Source: Diprion similis | Lineage: Eukaryota; Arthropoda; Insecta; Hymenoptera; Diprionidae | Length of the DNA: 64,000 nucleotides | Direction of reading: 5' to 3' | Assembly (NCBI RefSeq): GCF_021155765.1 | Contig: NC_060111.1 | Span: 9,423,981-9,487,980 of the forward strand | Shown: positions 12,078-25,700 of the stretch, piece after piece | Layout of the letters: each line of letters begins with the position of its first letter | Numbering within the stretch: position 1 is the stretch's first letter | Made by a program: the position numbers and the translations under genes | The notes under the pieces: generated by a model | Told to the model about the DNA's origin: nothing | Seen by the model: only the letters and a program-made list of their open reading frames with translations | Database searches by the model: none

Positions 12078-13064
12078 ACCAATACCTAGCTCCGTATATT
12101 CATATCGAATTAAGGACGCGTGCACCATATCAACTAATTGAGTTCAGTATATAAGTAAGAGTACTTTTCACCCATAATAGGGGTTTTATGCCCTGAGTGC
12201 TCAGCGAAATCGCACGAAAATGTAAATCATTACGCACGTGATACGAACAATATTTTTTGCCATACGAGCCATAAACTTAGAAAAGTACAAAAATAGCCAA
12301 TTGTACAAAAATTGAAAGAAAGGCAGGGGAAGAGAGGGTCATGTATGTATATAGGCGCCGAAGGGATCGAGAGACGGAGCCTCGGTGGGGGTGCAGGGGG
12401 CAAGTCCCCCGCCCGGGGATTTGAGGTGTGCCCCCCCCCCCCCCCCATCCAAAACATATACTATCAATAATTAAATAAAACAACAATACTATATTATTAT
12501 TTATATTTATTAGCAATTAACTCTTGTAGTCTAAATTCTTCATCCCAAAAATCACTGTTCATGTTAGGTTATGAAAAGAAAAGTTCAAAACGAAATTTTG
12601 CAGTACGCGCGTGTTCACTCTTGAGCTTCTGAATGATGACTAAGGTGCGTATACAAACGTGTACTTTTACACTCTTACACTATACGGATAACAGAATCAG
12701 TGCTCCATATGACAGCGAGACAACTCGGGGATGTTAGAGTCGGGAAATAGTAAACAAAAAGGCGTTGCCCAATTCTCACGAATACAACTCTCACGAATAA
12801 CACTGCTTTTAAACTGACAATTTGCAGAATCAATGTGACCTCGACTATGAGTGTGAGAAACAATGATTTTGGGAATTTGGGTGCTTTTTTATTTTACACA
12901 TGCCGGTGCGTAAAACTGGATTTTACACCCGCAAAACTATGCGTTAAATCCCATTTTACGCATACGTATGGCAAAATATATGTTATACCGACGTTAAGGG
13001 CATAAGCTGGAGTCAAATTTCCAAATTGATTTTTTTCAGAACTGTCTATTAAAATTTATTTCAT
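12078..13064. other. Repeat-derived non-coding region
   Basis: It contains a G/C-rich island (about 12340-12447) with a poly-C run of about 16, next to a CAGGGGGCAAGTCCCCC hairpin. A similar GGGGG/CCCCC hairpin island occurs at 14155-14200. Frames across it are only low-complexity Gly/Pro. Nothing else is recognised. Confidence 0.4.
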
Positions 13065-13358
13065 AGTCGGGTCTCCCATTAGTGTCGCACGCAGTAGTGC
13101 CGCTCCCCCAGTTTTATGCGTGAACCGTTTCCCCCACTTCTAAGAAAATTAGAGCGAGCTATGATTTCTTACATTGTTCCGTCAACTGAAATTTCTTTTC
13201 CGCCCCATGTATATTTAGTTCGGAGTAGGATATTATATTCGACACAAAACGAACAAAAAGCCCTTGGTGAGCGCGGAGGTCGAAGGTGGGGGAATGCCAA
13301 TTCGCTAAACAATTCTTTCCCCTTTCATCTCTGCCCGGCACTAATAAGAGACCCGACT
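13065..13358. mobile_element. MITE with AGTCGGGTCTC ends
   Basis: A 294-bp non-coding segment starts AGTCGGGTCTC, CATTAGTG and ends CACTAATAAGAGACCCGACT, an imperfect inverted repeat of about 20 bp. The flanks hold AT-rich sequence with no clear duplication. The terminal GTCGG.TC motif resembles the pogo/mariner-type MITEs at 48529 and 51576. Confidence 0.5.
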
Positions 13359-13799
13359 GTATTGTTAATTCGCAAAAACAATAACTGTATAGTCTGAGTG
13401 AAGTCATCGGATTTAAGATGTATAAATCTAAGACGACTAAGCGTGACGACGGATAACCCGTCTTGATCTTACTATTCATGGCCCTATCACTAAAAGAATA
13501 ACTTTGCAATTTTTAAAATATTTTTATGCGTTTATTCAGTATGCTTTTTGATGTGTGTACTTCAAAATGAGGAAAGATTTATTGCGATGATACTCATATT
13601 TTTGTATAAGAAATAATACATTATGTAACAAGGGAATAAAGTCGACTTTTATTCCTACGTTACATATAGGACTGTATTTCCGACTCAACTCTGGTCACAT
13701 CTATTGACTCAAAAAGTGGGAATCACTCACGCACAGAAGCTGAGTGTTCTATGTCGACAGCAGCGCGAGCGGGTGATGCCCTTTTTGGGCAGTTTGCGT

Positions 13800-14040
13800 T
13801 TGCTGTTTTCGTTTTCCTTATTGGGGTCCAGTTGACCCCAACACCGACTTTAACGTACAATTTTTAAGTCAGCGCGCTTAAATCAGGGTTGTTTCTGCAA
13901 TTTGATGAAAAAAATATTGGGTTCCAGTTGACCCCAATACCGACTTTAAGGTACTTGAAATCAGCGAAATTGAATCATGGTTGTGCAACTAAGATATAAA
14001 TGATGAAAAAAATTGTAGGTCTCAGAGACCCCATGTATGT
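13800..14040. repeat. Two tandem units with GGGGTCCAGTTGACCCC dyad
   Basis: About 100-bp units begin near 13822 and 13917. Each carries the GG(G/T)TCCAGTTGACCCCAA dyad, then ACCGACTTTAA, a GTAC block and a TTGATGAAAAAAAT-like end. A third remnant (GGTCTCAGAGACCCC) follows at about 14017. Confidence 0.6.
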
Positions 14041-14209
14041 ATTGCATATTTTTTTTCCTTTTTTGAGTTCAAGAATTCCTCCCATATCTCGTTCCACGTC
14101 CTCCATCTTTCTTTTCTAAAAGTAATATTCGAGTCTATTTTTGGAGCGGGTCCAGGGCCGCAGGCCCTTGGGGGAGGGGGGCTCCCCCCGCTTAAGAATA
14201 TTCCTTTTT

Positions 14210-14251
14210 CATCATCATTATCGTCATCGTCATCGTCATCATTATCATATT
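14210..14251. repeat. CAT/CGT trinucleotide microsatellite
   Basis: Interrupted (CAT)n/(CGT)n run of about 40 bases. Confidence 0.8.
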
Positions 14252-14319
14252 CTATCGTGTAATTATTCTACCATATTTCCATTTTGCGGGAAAAAAGTAG
14301 ACTAAAGAGTAGTTTATTA

Positions 14320-14660
14320 TTGAAGCAGATGTAGATGTAGAACCTTCCAGATTTCAACGTTTTTCCGATCGACGCAGGCTGCTCATTGTTGTGTCGCAAC
14401 TTGTCTGACGATTCCGACAGCTGTTTGTTTTCATATATTCCGAGAATTCGTTCAAGATCGCAGCAGGTGTGGTTCTTATACCATCAACATTTTGCTGATC
14501 GACACCGTCCGCTCAACATCATGTCGATACTTGTCAGACGATGCGTTTGTTTTCTGCTACTTCAGCATCGATGCAGGTGTGGATCCAGAACCTTTAACGT
14601 AACGTTGTGTCGCAACTGGTCTGACGATTCCAAGAATTGTTTGTCTTCCTAAATTCTGAA
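14320..14660. repeat. Three diverged tandem units, about 120 bp each
   Basis: Blocks recur in order: GCAGGTGT(A)G, AGAACCTT or a variant, CAACNTTTT..CGATCGAC, TGTGTCGCAACTTGTC (or TCGATACTTGTCAG), GACGATTCC and TGTTTGT. They start near 14325, 14462 and 14566. The units differ by many substitutions and indels. The frame across them is not a credible gene. Confidence 0.55.
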
Positions 14661-16383
14661 AATTCATCGTTGCTATCCTTCCAAGGTCTCACTCCCCTCG
14701 GCTAGAACCTTATAGGAGCCGAGTTTTGTCGAACTGCATGAGTTCGCGCCTGCGCCTCGATCTTGCTCAATACGTGTTGGTACAGGTGGACGTGAGATTT
14801 TTTTTACCGATGATGGTGGTGACGTCACTATGGTAAAGGGTAGAACACCTGATTTTTTACCGATGAAGGTAAAAAAAAAGTATCACGAATGTATACATAA
14901 TTTTATCAAAAACGATGGTAACGTAGAGCGCAAGACGGATGAAAAAGGTTTGTATCCAGAACCGGCCTTACTTCTCTACTTACATTAACGCCTGCCTCAA
15001 CCCGAATTTTAGCAATAGAACTGTAGGTTTCGAACTGTCTGTGTTAGGGGAACATGACATAAAATTAGAAATTGTGGATCCAGATTTAGTAGAGCTAAAC
15101 GAGGTGACTGAAATTAACAGATGCATAAGTAAAAAGATACTTGACATATTTTATACACCTGGAATTCATCTGATATGAAAATTTAACAAAAAATTACCTG
15201 TCACATCTCGAGGTATACGAATATTGTATTCATGGAACAAGTTGGTGCTATGTATTTTCACTTATAATATTAAGTAAATATTCAGTTATAAAACAAGAAA
15301 AGTATTATAAGACGGTGAAAATTGTTTCAAAATATTACCGATTATGTCACATATAAAACCAACTATGAAAGAAGGCGACTACAAATTTTATTAAATTAAT
15401 AAATCGATGTAATAATTAATAAAAACAATTGATTTATTACAGTATAAATACGAGGCTACTTAAAATCAGTCTTGGATGTGGTGAAAAAACATATCAACAT
15501 AGGAAATGAATTCTGTTTTGGTTCAATTACTAATGGCATAAAGAAAATTGAAATTTGAGTGCCCGAACCCATGAAAATATTCGATTTCGAAAAGGGAGAT
15601 TACGTTGAAATCAGAGGTTGCGTAGGTACAAACAAACTATCATTTTCGAGTGTGACCAATGTGATTGGTAATGGTAATGATAGTCTGTATTAAACTTGAT
15701 AAAACAGTCTTTATTTATTATGTTTAATTGCGCACACAAATACTTGTTCTTGGAAGATGGTGCAAACGGCGAGTTAACGAAAAAAAAGGTTCTGGCTTCT
15801 CTTACAGCGTTTTTGACTACCATAGAAAAAGATAAAATCTGAGGTTAGACTCGAAACAAAATAACGGTAAAGGTAGTTTCACTATCTGCCGCCAGAGCTC
15901 CTCAACAAAGATAGTCGTTGTATCTAACAACAAAATACATTGTCCGCAATCCAGTGGCAATAGCGGGAAGACGTCCAGAAGCACAATCGAGCCCCAACTC
16001 ACGTGTGGCGGTGTTCCACGGCTCATCGTCACGTAGCTCCTTTTCACCTTACCTTAATTTTCAGCGCCAGGTCGGGTATGATTTTTCTCATCTAGCTCCG
16101 ATCCAAACTAGGAGATAGTGGCTAACTCGGACTCATAACCTGAGGATCGTGTTTCGCGGACTGTAGCACGGCTATCGAATTGAGGTTCTGCTGATCATCT
16201 CAAGAAAGGGGGGCGAGCAAGAGACTGCGATTAGAGAAAACCTTGACTACGAAAAGATGTAGATTCCGATATGACGTTTATTACCTTTACTTTCGGGGGT
16301 AATCCAAATTTACGAGGTTCACTTATTACTCTCGGGCACTTACAAACACTTACTACCACACATGATTGAATACTTGATTATGA
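14661..16383. other. Non-coding, nothing recognised
   Basis: ORFs such as 14939-15178 and 15918-16118 carry no motif I know and have no supporting splice context. A splice-like GGTAAAAAAAAAG context near 14860-14880 is low complexity. Confidence 0.35.
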
Positions 16384-16597
16384 CATGAAGCTGAAGCTAG
16401 CAGTCAGAGTAAGCAGCGAAGAGCGTTAAACTTTTTGGAAACAGAAAAATGCAGTTTAGTTTTACCCTCATAATTCTATACAAATATTAGGGGTTTAAGG
16501 TATTTCACAAAATTTAGATTTTCGGACTTCACTATCTGATTCGAATGAACATTAAAACGTTTGGCTGTTAATTCTGGCTGCTAGCTTCAGTCTCGTG
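16384..16597. mobile_element. Small MITE, about 40-bp inverted ends
   Basis: ATGAAGCTGAAGCTAGCAGTCAG at the left is mirrored by CTGGCTGCTAGCTTCAGTCTCGTG at the right (key shared core CTGAAGCTAGCAG). No coding capacity. The flanks show no clear target duplication. Confidence 0.5.
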
Positions 16598-17641
16598 AAA
16601 TAAACAGATATCTTTCGATCTAAAATAATGCACAGCATGGATCACTTCAACATACTTCAGAAGCAACATGGCAGCATCGTTTAGAATCACCTCAAATGTC
16701 ATTCAGAAATGGATAACATCAGCTGTCAAAGACGAAATGTCACATACAAGTTACATTCATAATGCGGGCTTTTCACTTACAATGGGCATTTAAAACAACT
16801 GAATGAACTAAAGCATTTCTTTTGTAGCTAATGAACTTGTAACGGATTCTATAACGGCACGAGTTTCCCCTTTTTCGTTATATCGTCTGTGAGGTAATCA
16901 GCATACGAGTGTCATCACTCATCGCAGATTTAGATGAAACGGCGTCAGTGCCAAACAAGTCTCATTAAACCCGCTCATTTATGTAGATATGTTATAATTA
17001 CTTCCAATTCACGCATTACAAATATTAGTGCAACTGCCTGAAAGGCGCAAGTTAATCATATTCTGCGTCCCTTGCCCATTCCGAATTGTTCTTAACGCCT
17101 ATTTTTCTATATATTATTAGAATTAGCGTCTTATATGATTCACCCACTTTACTTCCATATGACTGACCTGCTTTAATTTGTGCTTTTTGTGCAACTTCCG
17201 TTATATCTTTCTAATTAAATAAATAAACATTACAAACTTGAAGATATTTTCCTTGTCAGCCACCTATTAAAGACGATTTACGAATAGGATGAATTGGAAG
17301 ATTAGTAACAACTAATACGCGGCATTCTTTAAATTTGAATTGCTTCCACATAATTCGGAACCTATCGGTTTGAATTTCTTCAACGTTTGAGTTTCTTGCA
17401 TCAAAATTCGGAAATGTCAGATGTCAAACACGAACTCTCATTACATCCGGATTTAACACCAAATCAACTTTCAGAGTAATAAAATACAATAAAAGATTTG
17501 ACTTGTACGACTTGATTTAAAGGAATTCTTTGCGATCGTACACTGACACTCGACATGATCTAATCAGCAAATAATGAAACGCAAATAGTCAGTAAACACC
17601 GGCCAAACTACTAAAATGCACGTCTTCTCATACCTCACTTT
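16598..17641. other. Non-coding, nothing recognised
   Basis: AT-rich sequence without exon-like frames. Individual words recall the neighbouring MITE, but no bounded repeat could be drawn. Confidence 0.35.
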
Positions 17642-18008
17642 TAACAAAGGAAAAACGAGTTCATTTTATAATTTTGACAATTTTACAATGTGAATCAACG
17701 CTAAAACTAGTTCTGTTTACAATTAAGAAGGCTTTCGGTCGATGAAATAAAGACGTGCAACATTTTATTTCCTGGAATGGTGATTGCGGAATCAAACCAT
17801 GTGATGTTTTTGGGGGAAACCTCAAACGTTTAGCGACACGCGCAAACTTCCAGTTACCTGTAAGTAAACAGTCATCTATTTTTGATTCCGCAATCACCAT
17901 TCTAAAAACTAAAGAGATGCTTTTATTCCATCAAGTGAAGGCTTTCTTGTAAAAAGCACTAGTTCTAGCGTTGATTCTCATCGCAAAATTGTAATTTTTC
18001 CTTTGTTA
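17642..18008. mobile_element. Foldback MITE with TAACAAAGG ends
   Basis: A 367-bp element starts TAACAAAGGAAAA and ends TTTTTCCTTTGTTA, compatible with a TA target of the Tc1/mariner type. The inverted arms run about 150 bp inward, including AATCAACGCTA...ACTAGTTC and TGGTGATTGCGGAATCAAA against its complement at 17881-17900. Non-coding. Confidence 0.7.
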
Positions 18009-19279
18009 CAATGTTCCTTCATTTAGTTTAAGATTATTATACAAATATGCATAAAATTATACAAAATTACTTTTAAAATTTGAAGTATCGATGCTTACAT
18101 AGGTGATATCACTGCAGTTTTACCACGCGCGTTCTTTTTTTGGGCAAACCAGCCTACCGGTAACCTATGCAAGTGTCAGATACCACGCTCAGTGCGACAT
18201 GTATCTACTTTAATCCAAATATCTCCTAAACTAATGTAGATCCCATTTTGAAACTTTTTTGTATTATTCAAGTACTTTGAGATATTTTTGAAATTAACAA
18301 AAAAAAAAAAAGGTCGAAGTTACTAAAATTTCGGTATGAAATTTTTACTTCCGGCTTTTTACAAGAAAAAAAATAAAATTTTTGAATCTGATTTCATAAT
18401 TGAAAAGTACACTAAATTTCCTATAGAAACAACCAGGTTTAATATTTTATTGTAAGTTTGTTCAATTCGAAAAACTGCTTCCAAAAAACCCGTACTTAAA
18501 TTACGTCAATTCTTTAGTAGCCCATAACTTGACTAGTAAACGTCAAAAAAATAAAAAAAATGGGTGATCACATTCATACCTTGTGGAAGTACAATTAGGC
18601 CGAATATGATCGAATTTCAGAACCCCAAATTATTTTTCGTTGTCCGCTTCACGTGAAATGTCTAAAAAGTGACACCTGGCTAATCAGCGTACGAATAGAA
18701 TCGACACGGCATACCCGCTTTGACTGATCATGATAACTTTAACATCGATTAGCTAGGAATACAGTTTTAGTTTCTTTTTACAGCTTCGAGATTAAATAAC
18801 CTTTTTTCTAGTCTGGAGTACGCTTTAAGATGTAAATGCATACTGATACTTTAGTCCTAATTTTCAATCGGTTGTCCATCCATTAAATGGGTTTTTGGTT
18901 CAGACGTTTACTCTTGAGACAGTGATATTCAACCACATTATTATTCGACGGAGTGTACCAGATACACTACATTTATCACGAAAAATTAGTATAAATTTTT
19001 TGATAAGTACTTCAGTTTGTTAATCTTCTTTATTCATTCATCTACGTGATCTTTTTACTATTATTAATGAAATTTGACTACCACATAATGGTGTAGAATT
19101 TTTCCAGAAAGCTTTCAGAATTTCTACGCGATTGAATGCATAGGAAAATAGATAATAATATTTATAGTATAAAATCAAATATCTACTTAAGACATTGGTG
19201 ACTCATTACAATATGTAAACATAAAGTAATAAGTATTCAATGATATCATGTAGTTCGAGAAATTTATCATAGTCTGAAA
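18009..19279. other. 3' flank of the carrier gene
   Basis: No coding segment. Read on the minus strand, a candidate polyadenylation signal AATAAA (TTTATT at about 19029-19034) lies about 250 bases past the carrier stop codon. A 12-A run is at 18299-18310. Confidence 0.35.
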
Positions 19280-19741
19280 TTAACGTGGTTTTATTCGAAT
19301 GTAGTTCCAGCAGTCAAGCATACATTCGTAAGCATAAAACATAGTTGCATTAACAATGAAGGAGCGTAAAGCGATCATTTGAAATCCTTTGTAAAAGTTT
19401 ATGTAACCACCTTCTTTGAGTAGTTGTGTCCCGCAATGTATCATGCCTCTATAAAATGGATTCTTTGCATCATCTGCTTGGATTCTGGATTTAATCGTAT
19501 CCAAAGGTACTACTGGCATCCAGGATAGTACACCTATGTGATTTAATGGTCTCAAAAACATTTTCAACTCACTACACGCTTGGTTAAAGACCAATGAAAA
19601 TAAGAACCAATCAAATACTCACCCGCCATTCCTCCAGCCATTAATGTCTCGAATGGTCCTGGATTCAAGTCTAAGTGCCCGTGATAATTGAATCGTATGT
19701 ATTGATACGACCATATGTACAATCCACTGCCCAAAACATCT
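19280..19741 (-). CDS. SLC25 carrier, exons 5-6 (repeat 3 and C-terminus)
   Basis: Exon 5 (19623-19741) completes the WR codon split from exon 4 and ends MAGGMAG before a GTGAGT donor. An 89-base intron follows. Exon 6 (19280-19533, acceptor CACATAG) encodes the third signature VVPLDTIKSRIQ, a GGYINFYKGF half-repeat and the final helix, ending YIRIKPR and TAA. The intron-5 boundaries are unambiguous. Confidence 0.9.
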
Positions 19742-22700
19742 CTAATTTCGGAAGGAAGGTACTTTTAGTACAAACTGAATAATTGGTCATTTACATCGAG
19801 CGCCACCAATCAGTTCAATACAGTCCAAACTCGCTAACTCGAAAACCTTTATACATATAACTGACAAGGAAGATATCCCAGTTCGATCTTTCCAATTTGA
19901 TTACGCGTATAATATGTTGTAATAGACTAAAAACAAAGTGACACGTATTTTTTTGTATCTATCATTAAACACTTTAAGGGGATCAAAACGACTTCCAAAT
20001 ATGGGCGCACCCAACGGGGGTGATCTCTTGATATGCTTGATGGATTTAAATGAAACCAACGCTGAAATATTTCTAATATTCTAGCGTTAATTTCATTCAA
20101 ATACATGAAGCGCATTAAAGAATCACCCCGTTGGTTGCCCATCATTAGGGGTCGTTTTCACCACCTTAAAGTGTGTAATGGCAGATAAAAAAAATACGAA
20201 TCATTCAGTTTTTAGTCTACTATGACATATTACAAAAGTAATCAAATCGGAGAGATCGACCTGGAATACCTTTCTCGTGAGTTTTAGTCCGGTCCTAGCA
20301 AAAATCTCCATAACTTTAAAAACAAACAGAAAATAACTCGAAGCTTTCCGGCATATTAAGGGCAACTGTTTTACCGCTGTAAATGGAATTTAAAAATACC
20401 TCCCGATTTCTTCAAGTATTGACTTATTATTAACCATTGGGTTACATCTATCGTGACAAATATTTATGGCGACACCAGCTATGCAACTAAAGTAGCTTAA
20501 CACAAAGTTACCTAGAGACGCAAGTATTAAATAAACGCTTATGAAAACAACTGGAATCATAGATGACGAATTTCGGAAGCTCATTCTCTGGATCTCTCTC
20601 GCTCTACAAGAAGACGCGAGGTGAGCCAATCAGCCTAAATTCCTCGTATCAATTTTATAATTATTTCAATTCGGCTGTGTTTGAAACTTTACAAACGTAA
20701 ATTAGATTCATTGAACAGTATAAGTGTAAATTAGACTCGCATATCTCGTGATTTTGGGAATTTTTATAAATTTTTAAATCTGAAAATTGCAATACTTTCA
20801 ACTATTATGGGAGACCTTGAGCCACGTAGTTATTAGGACTTTGGAAATTCTTGCTTGCATCACACTCAATAACTTGGTGATGACCAATTATCGATTCACA
20901 TCGCAGAAATCACAAGAAATTATCTCATCTACAAAGCCGCCAAGCCGCTTTTAATTTCTGGAGCTATACCGAACTAAGTTACTTTAATGAACGTCTAGGT
21001 GTACTGTGCCACTATTATGTGTGTGAAGTTGGCGACGCCATTTTTGAATTAACCATTACGAATTGTGCTGAATTGTGCTATATTGTGCTGTAAACCAGAA
21101 CCTCTACATCAAATAGGCGAGCCTAGAACTGAAAAACAATTTTTTTTTTCGACGACCACCGCCATTTTATTTTTTTCTGAAAATCAAATTTGTGCTGAAT
21201 TCAAAAATCCTCGTCAAGTGTTATGCCACAATCAGCACGTACCCGAATTATTCGGATTTCCAGTGCAAAATTATTATTTAAATATATCAGCACCGCCATC
21301 TTGGAATAGAAATAATCCTACGGATGTGCTAGATTGTGCTAGGCCTGTGCTACGTTGTGCCGTAATCGAAAATGCCGAATTTCTGCAAAAGATCTCTGCC
21401 GGCAGAAATTGGATCGTAAAAGAAATAAGACTGCTGAATTTCCTCACCTGGAGAAACCAGAATCTCGTGAGCGGATCAATTTTAAAAGACAAAGCCGAGG
21501 ACTTTGCGATATCGCCGGACCACGAAAAGTTTTGGAACAATAATCAATGGCTGAAAAAATTTGAAAGGAGACGTAATATTACTTTCCAAAAACTGAGTGA
21601 CGAGAGTGCTAGTTTGAATGATGAAGTTCGCAGTTGGTGAAAAACTAAGTCAAAACTCCTGTGCAAAGATTATGAACCATGGGATGTGGTCAGCGCGGAT
21701 GGAGCTGCACTCTTCTATAAATGTTTTCTTAACAAGACATCGACGTTCAAAAATGAAAAGTGTCACGGGGATACACATAGCAAGGAGCAAGATACTCTGT
21801 TACGAGCAGTAAATGTGACGGGGACCGAAAAACTCAACCCTCTATATATATTGAGAAATCAAAAAAGTCACCGTGTTGTGCGAGTTTCAATTCCGCCCCT
21901 CTAGACTTCACTGTCAATAAAAAGACACGGATAAACGTAAAAATATTCGCAGAGTGACCAACCAAGATCGACAATCGAATGAAAAAAGCCAAGCGCAAGA
22001 TTCCTTCATTTAAAAATAATTCGAATATAGAAAATGGGAAAAAATCTCCGTCGACATCCTACAGGTAATGCGAATGTCAGATGAATCATGAAGAAACGAA
22101 ACTTAGAAGACATTCAAACATTATTTTGAAACTTGTGGATTTTGATTACAAACTGAAAAAGATTTTAAGTAAGAACCAGAGTCTGTGTTGAATGACAACA
22201 ACGATTAAAAGTGGACTGAAGTTTTGACTTATTATGACGCCGAAAATGTAACTTTTAAAGATTTTGTAAATTTTTACGACAAGGCTACTGTTACTGATTC
22301 ATTAACAAACTCGAACAGTGTTGATGCAGTCAGCAAAGATAAAGCGGTAAAAGAGATGATCAGCCAAAAATCAAGTATTATATTAGTTGTTTTTTCATCT
22401 TCGGAATTTACCATACGCAGGTGCTGCAAAGACGATTTTTCTGCTCATCTACCATCTCAGAAATTTCAGCCCTTGCCACAATCGGAGAAGATAACTAGAT
22501 TTTCAGAATTTTAGAATTCACTAGATTATTTTGATAGGCAATTCACATTAGTAAACCACATGTTTGATTTTTCTGCATACCCCAACCTATAAAACTCAAC
22601 CCGGACACAATCTGAGAAAAGAATCGCCGTAAATCGTTGATTTTTTAAAAACGAACGGGATCTAATTTTTTTGCTCGGCGATTCACATTTGCAACCACAA

Positions 22701-25700
22701 GTTTGAGATTTGTGCTCATCTTTTTACCTTTGCGTTCTTTTTCAATGAATCACCAACTTAAGTCTATTCTTGTCTCTGATCGCGGAAGGGGTGAGTTTTC
22801 TGGATAGGGGTGTAAGCAGAAAAATCAAACATGTAGTATGTGAATGTAAATTGTCGAGCAAAAAAATCCAGTGCATTCTGTGTTTTGAAAGTCGCAATTT
22901 CTTTCTTGTTATCTTCTCCGATCGTGGCAAGGGGTGAGTTTTCTGGGTAGGAGAATGAGCAGACAAATCAAACTTGTATTCCGTGAATATAAATCGTGAA
23001 GCAAAAAAATGAGGTCTCATTCGGTTTTCAAAAATCACCAATTTACGTCGGTTCTCGTCTCTGATCGTGAATGAGGTGAGTTTTTTGGGTAGAAGTCTGA
23101 GCAGAAAAATCGGCCTTGCAGCACCTTGTATCGTAAATTTCGAAGATCAACAAACAGATTAGGTTTCCATATGATAATATTTGATTTTCCGCTGATCGTC
23201 TCCTCCACCGCCGGGAGGATGGATTTTCAAGGTAAGGGAATGAGCAAAAAAATTAGAGTCATCAGATTACTTGATTTCGGCAAGAAAGGGTTGAGAAAAA
23301 AATTCATGCATAAAATGAAAAAATAGCAATATAAAAGGAATTAAATATGAAACAAAAAAAAACAGAGTCAAATAATAGATTTGTTCGAGAACCCTGTAAC
23401 TGATAGTGAGTGAACAACCATAGCCTACCATGTAGTAGATAATTATTTTTAATATAATTACCATACTGTTGTATGTGTGTCAAATTTTTTTACAAAAATA
23501 CATTCCATTTCTTGAATATGTATAGTATACATTGTATTTATGTATATATACGTCCTAAATTGAAGATCGCCTTCACTACATTCGGCGAGTATTTACGAAA
23601 ATCCATGTGTTGAAATTTGTGCATGACAATGCAGGAAATTTCGCGCTCGCTTCACATATGTAAAAAAGCATTCTTCGAAGAAAGTCGGGTAAAAAGATAT
23701 TGGTTGATGGTGTTACGTCCGACGTCCCGCCTCACGTTTCTCCCACCTTCCTCGACGCTTGTCTTTACCTACCATTCCCACACTCCATATCTTGTCATCC
23801 TATTTCCATCTTGGCTTACACCACTCGCTATCGCCCTTACCTTGCTATTTCGATCCCCCTCTACCCTGTATCCTCGCTCATTTTCTCATGCAAAAGACTT
23901 ACTCTGATTCCAACGCTCTTACCTCTTGCATTCAACTTCAACTCCCGTTCCCCAAAACCATTGTCTCAACTACTCCTCATCGACTTCACTCAATTTCTTA
24001 ATCAAAATAAAAGTTATAATCATTCTGTAATTACTGTTCTTTCCTTTCCGTTCCCTGAACGAAAACGGCGACGACTACGAACCTACAAAAATATCACCCG
24101 AACCAACATCATCGGGTGGGTACATGGACTGCCGTCCCCCTGTACCGTAACATTCTGGTGGCAGCGGTTTTGCCGTCGACCTACCCTTTGTTCAGTGCTT
24201 CGGAAAATCTACGCAAGAAAAGTATTAATACGCAAAACTTCCGATATCATATCAATAAGTGATAGCCACGTAGACAGTGTTCGCCGGCAAATCAAGTGCG
24301 TACCTGACAAATTCAGGACCCGCAACGAACTGTGCAACGAGTGGAAATATACGACGCAAGAAAAGTGTTAATACGCAAAACTCCCGATATCATATCAATA
24401 AGTGATAGCCACGTCAAGAGTGTTCGCCGGCAAATCAAGTGTGAACCTGACAAATTCAGAACCCGCAACGAACTAAATATACGGACGAAAGCCGATCTAT
24501 ACCACACATCACCTTTTGGAACCCAAAATTGTGATTAGCCCCCACCCGTTTCTGGACGCCTGCGACGCTGGAACAAGAATTTGGACCCAAGATTGGCATC
24601 ACTCAGATACCTGGAACACCAAACCGAGACTCTTCAACACGCAACGGACTTCCCCGCCTACACCCTCCTCTTGCCGACGGACGACGTGCATCACATCTTC
24701 AAGTCTCACCTGCCTTCAGCCGCCTACAACCATGCTGTACCTTGCGTTTGTATTCATCTTTGCTCTGTAAGTTTGTTGTAATCCTTAGTAATAAGTTGAT
24801 ATTTCATCCCCGTACCCATTGCCCATCTACGAAAATCGATATGGCACCAACTAATGAGACCGGTCCATCTTTTTGGTCAGTAAAAGACGTCTTACCGACG
24901 ATCCCTGCATTCGATGGCAACAACATGCCTTTTGACCAATTTGTGGAACAATTGCGCCACGTGGAAACCCTCATTAGAGCTTCAGACAAAATGACCCTTG
25001 CTAAATTTGCACAATCAAAAATTACCGGCCCCGCTTCCCAATATTTAGTAGGCATTAATTGCAACGACGTCGAAGACCTTATAACGGCCCTCAGCCGAGC
25101 ATACCGTCCAGACATCCCCGTACGTCAATTATCAATTCAATTAGATAGAATTACCCAACAACCGCGTGAGCGTGTCATCGATTACTCATGCAGAATAAGA
25201 GTAATATCAAACGAAATAAGCAAAGCTATCGAAAAAAAATACCCGCCAGACATAGCAAGCGCTTTGCTAAATGACTTAAGAAAAGACACTGCTAGAACAT
25301 TCATTAGAGGGCTTAGACCAGAATTAGAGTGGAGAATAGCTACCATCAGACCACTCCCTACCTTTGATATCGCCGTCAGCGTCGCCGAAAGCGAGGAGAC
25401 CGAGTTAAATAACCGTCAAATGCAACGCTTTGCACAATATTGTACTCCTCTTACACCTATGTATCCCCCAATTTCCGTCTCTGCCTGCCAAAACGATACC
25501 CCTCCACCTCAGGTGTCCATAACCCCCTCCCTCATCCCCCCTCTAATGTCATTGCCCACACCTGGTTACGCGCATCAGCAAGCGCCCGGTATCGAACCCA
25601 TGTCCTACGCCCAAGCGCTCGGTGCAAGCACCCTCGCACCTCCCGCAGATCGAACGAGGACCTCGCCGACTATTTGCCAATTCTGCAACCACCGAGGTCA

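Noticed and set aside
12230..12516. Minus-strand Gly/Pro-rich ORFs
   Set aside because: They translate a poly-C/G hairpin island; no codon or family signal.
23617..24371. Overlapping ORFs of 80-223 codons in and around the left LTR, repeated at 34006-34601
   Set aside because: They are the same LTR sequence read in several frames. Being present in both LTRs with no protein motif, they are not genes.
24742..24840. Earlier in-frame ATG for gag
   Set aside because: The 33 extra residues span the env splice donor and are atypical of a Gag start; the ATG at 24841 is preferred, though not proven.
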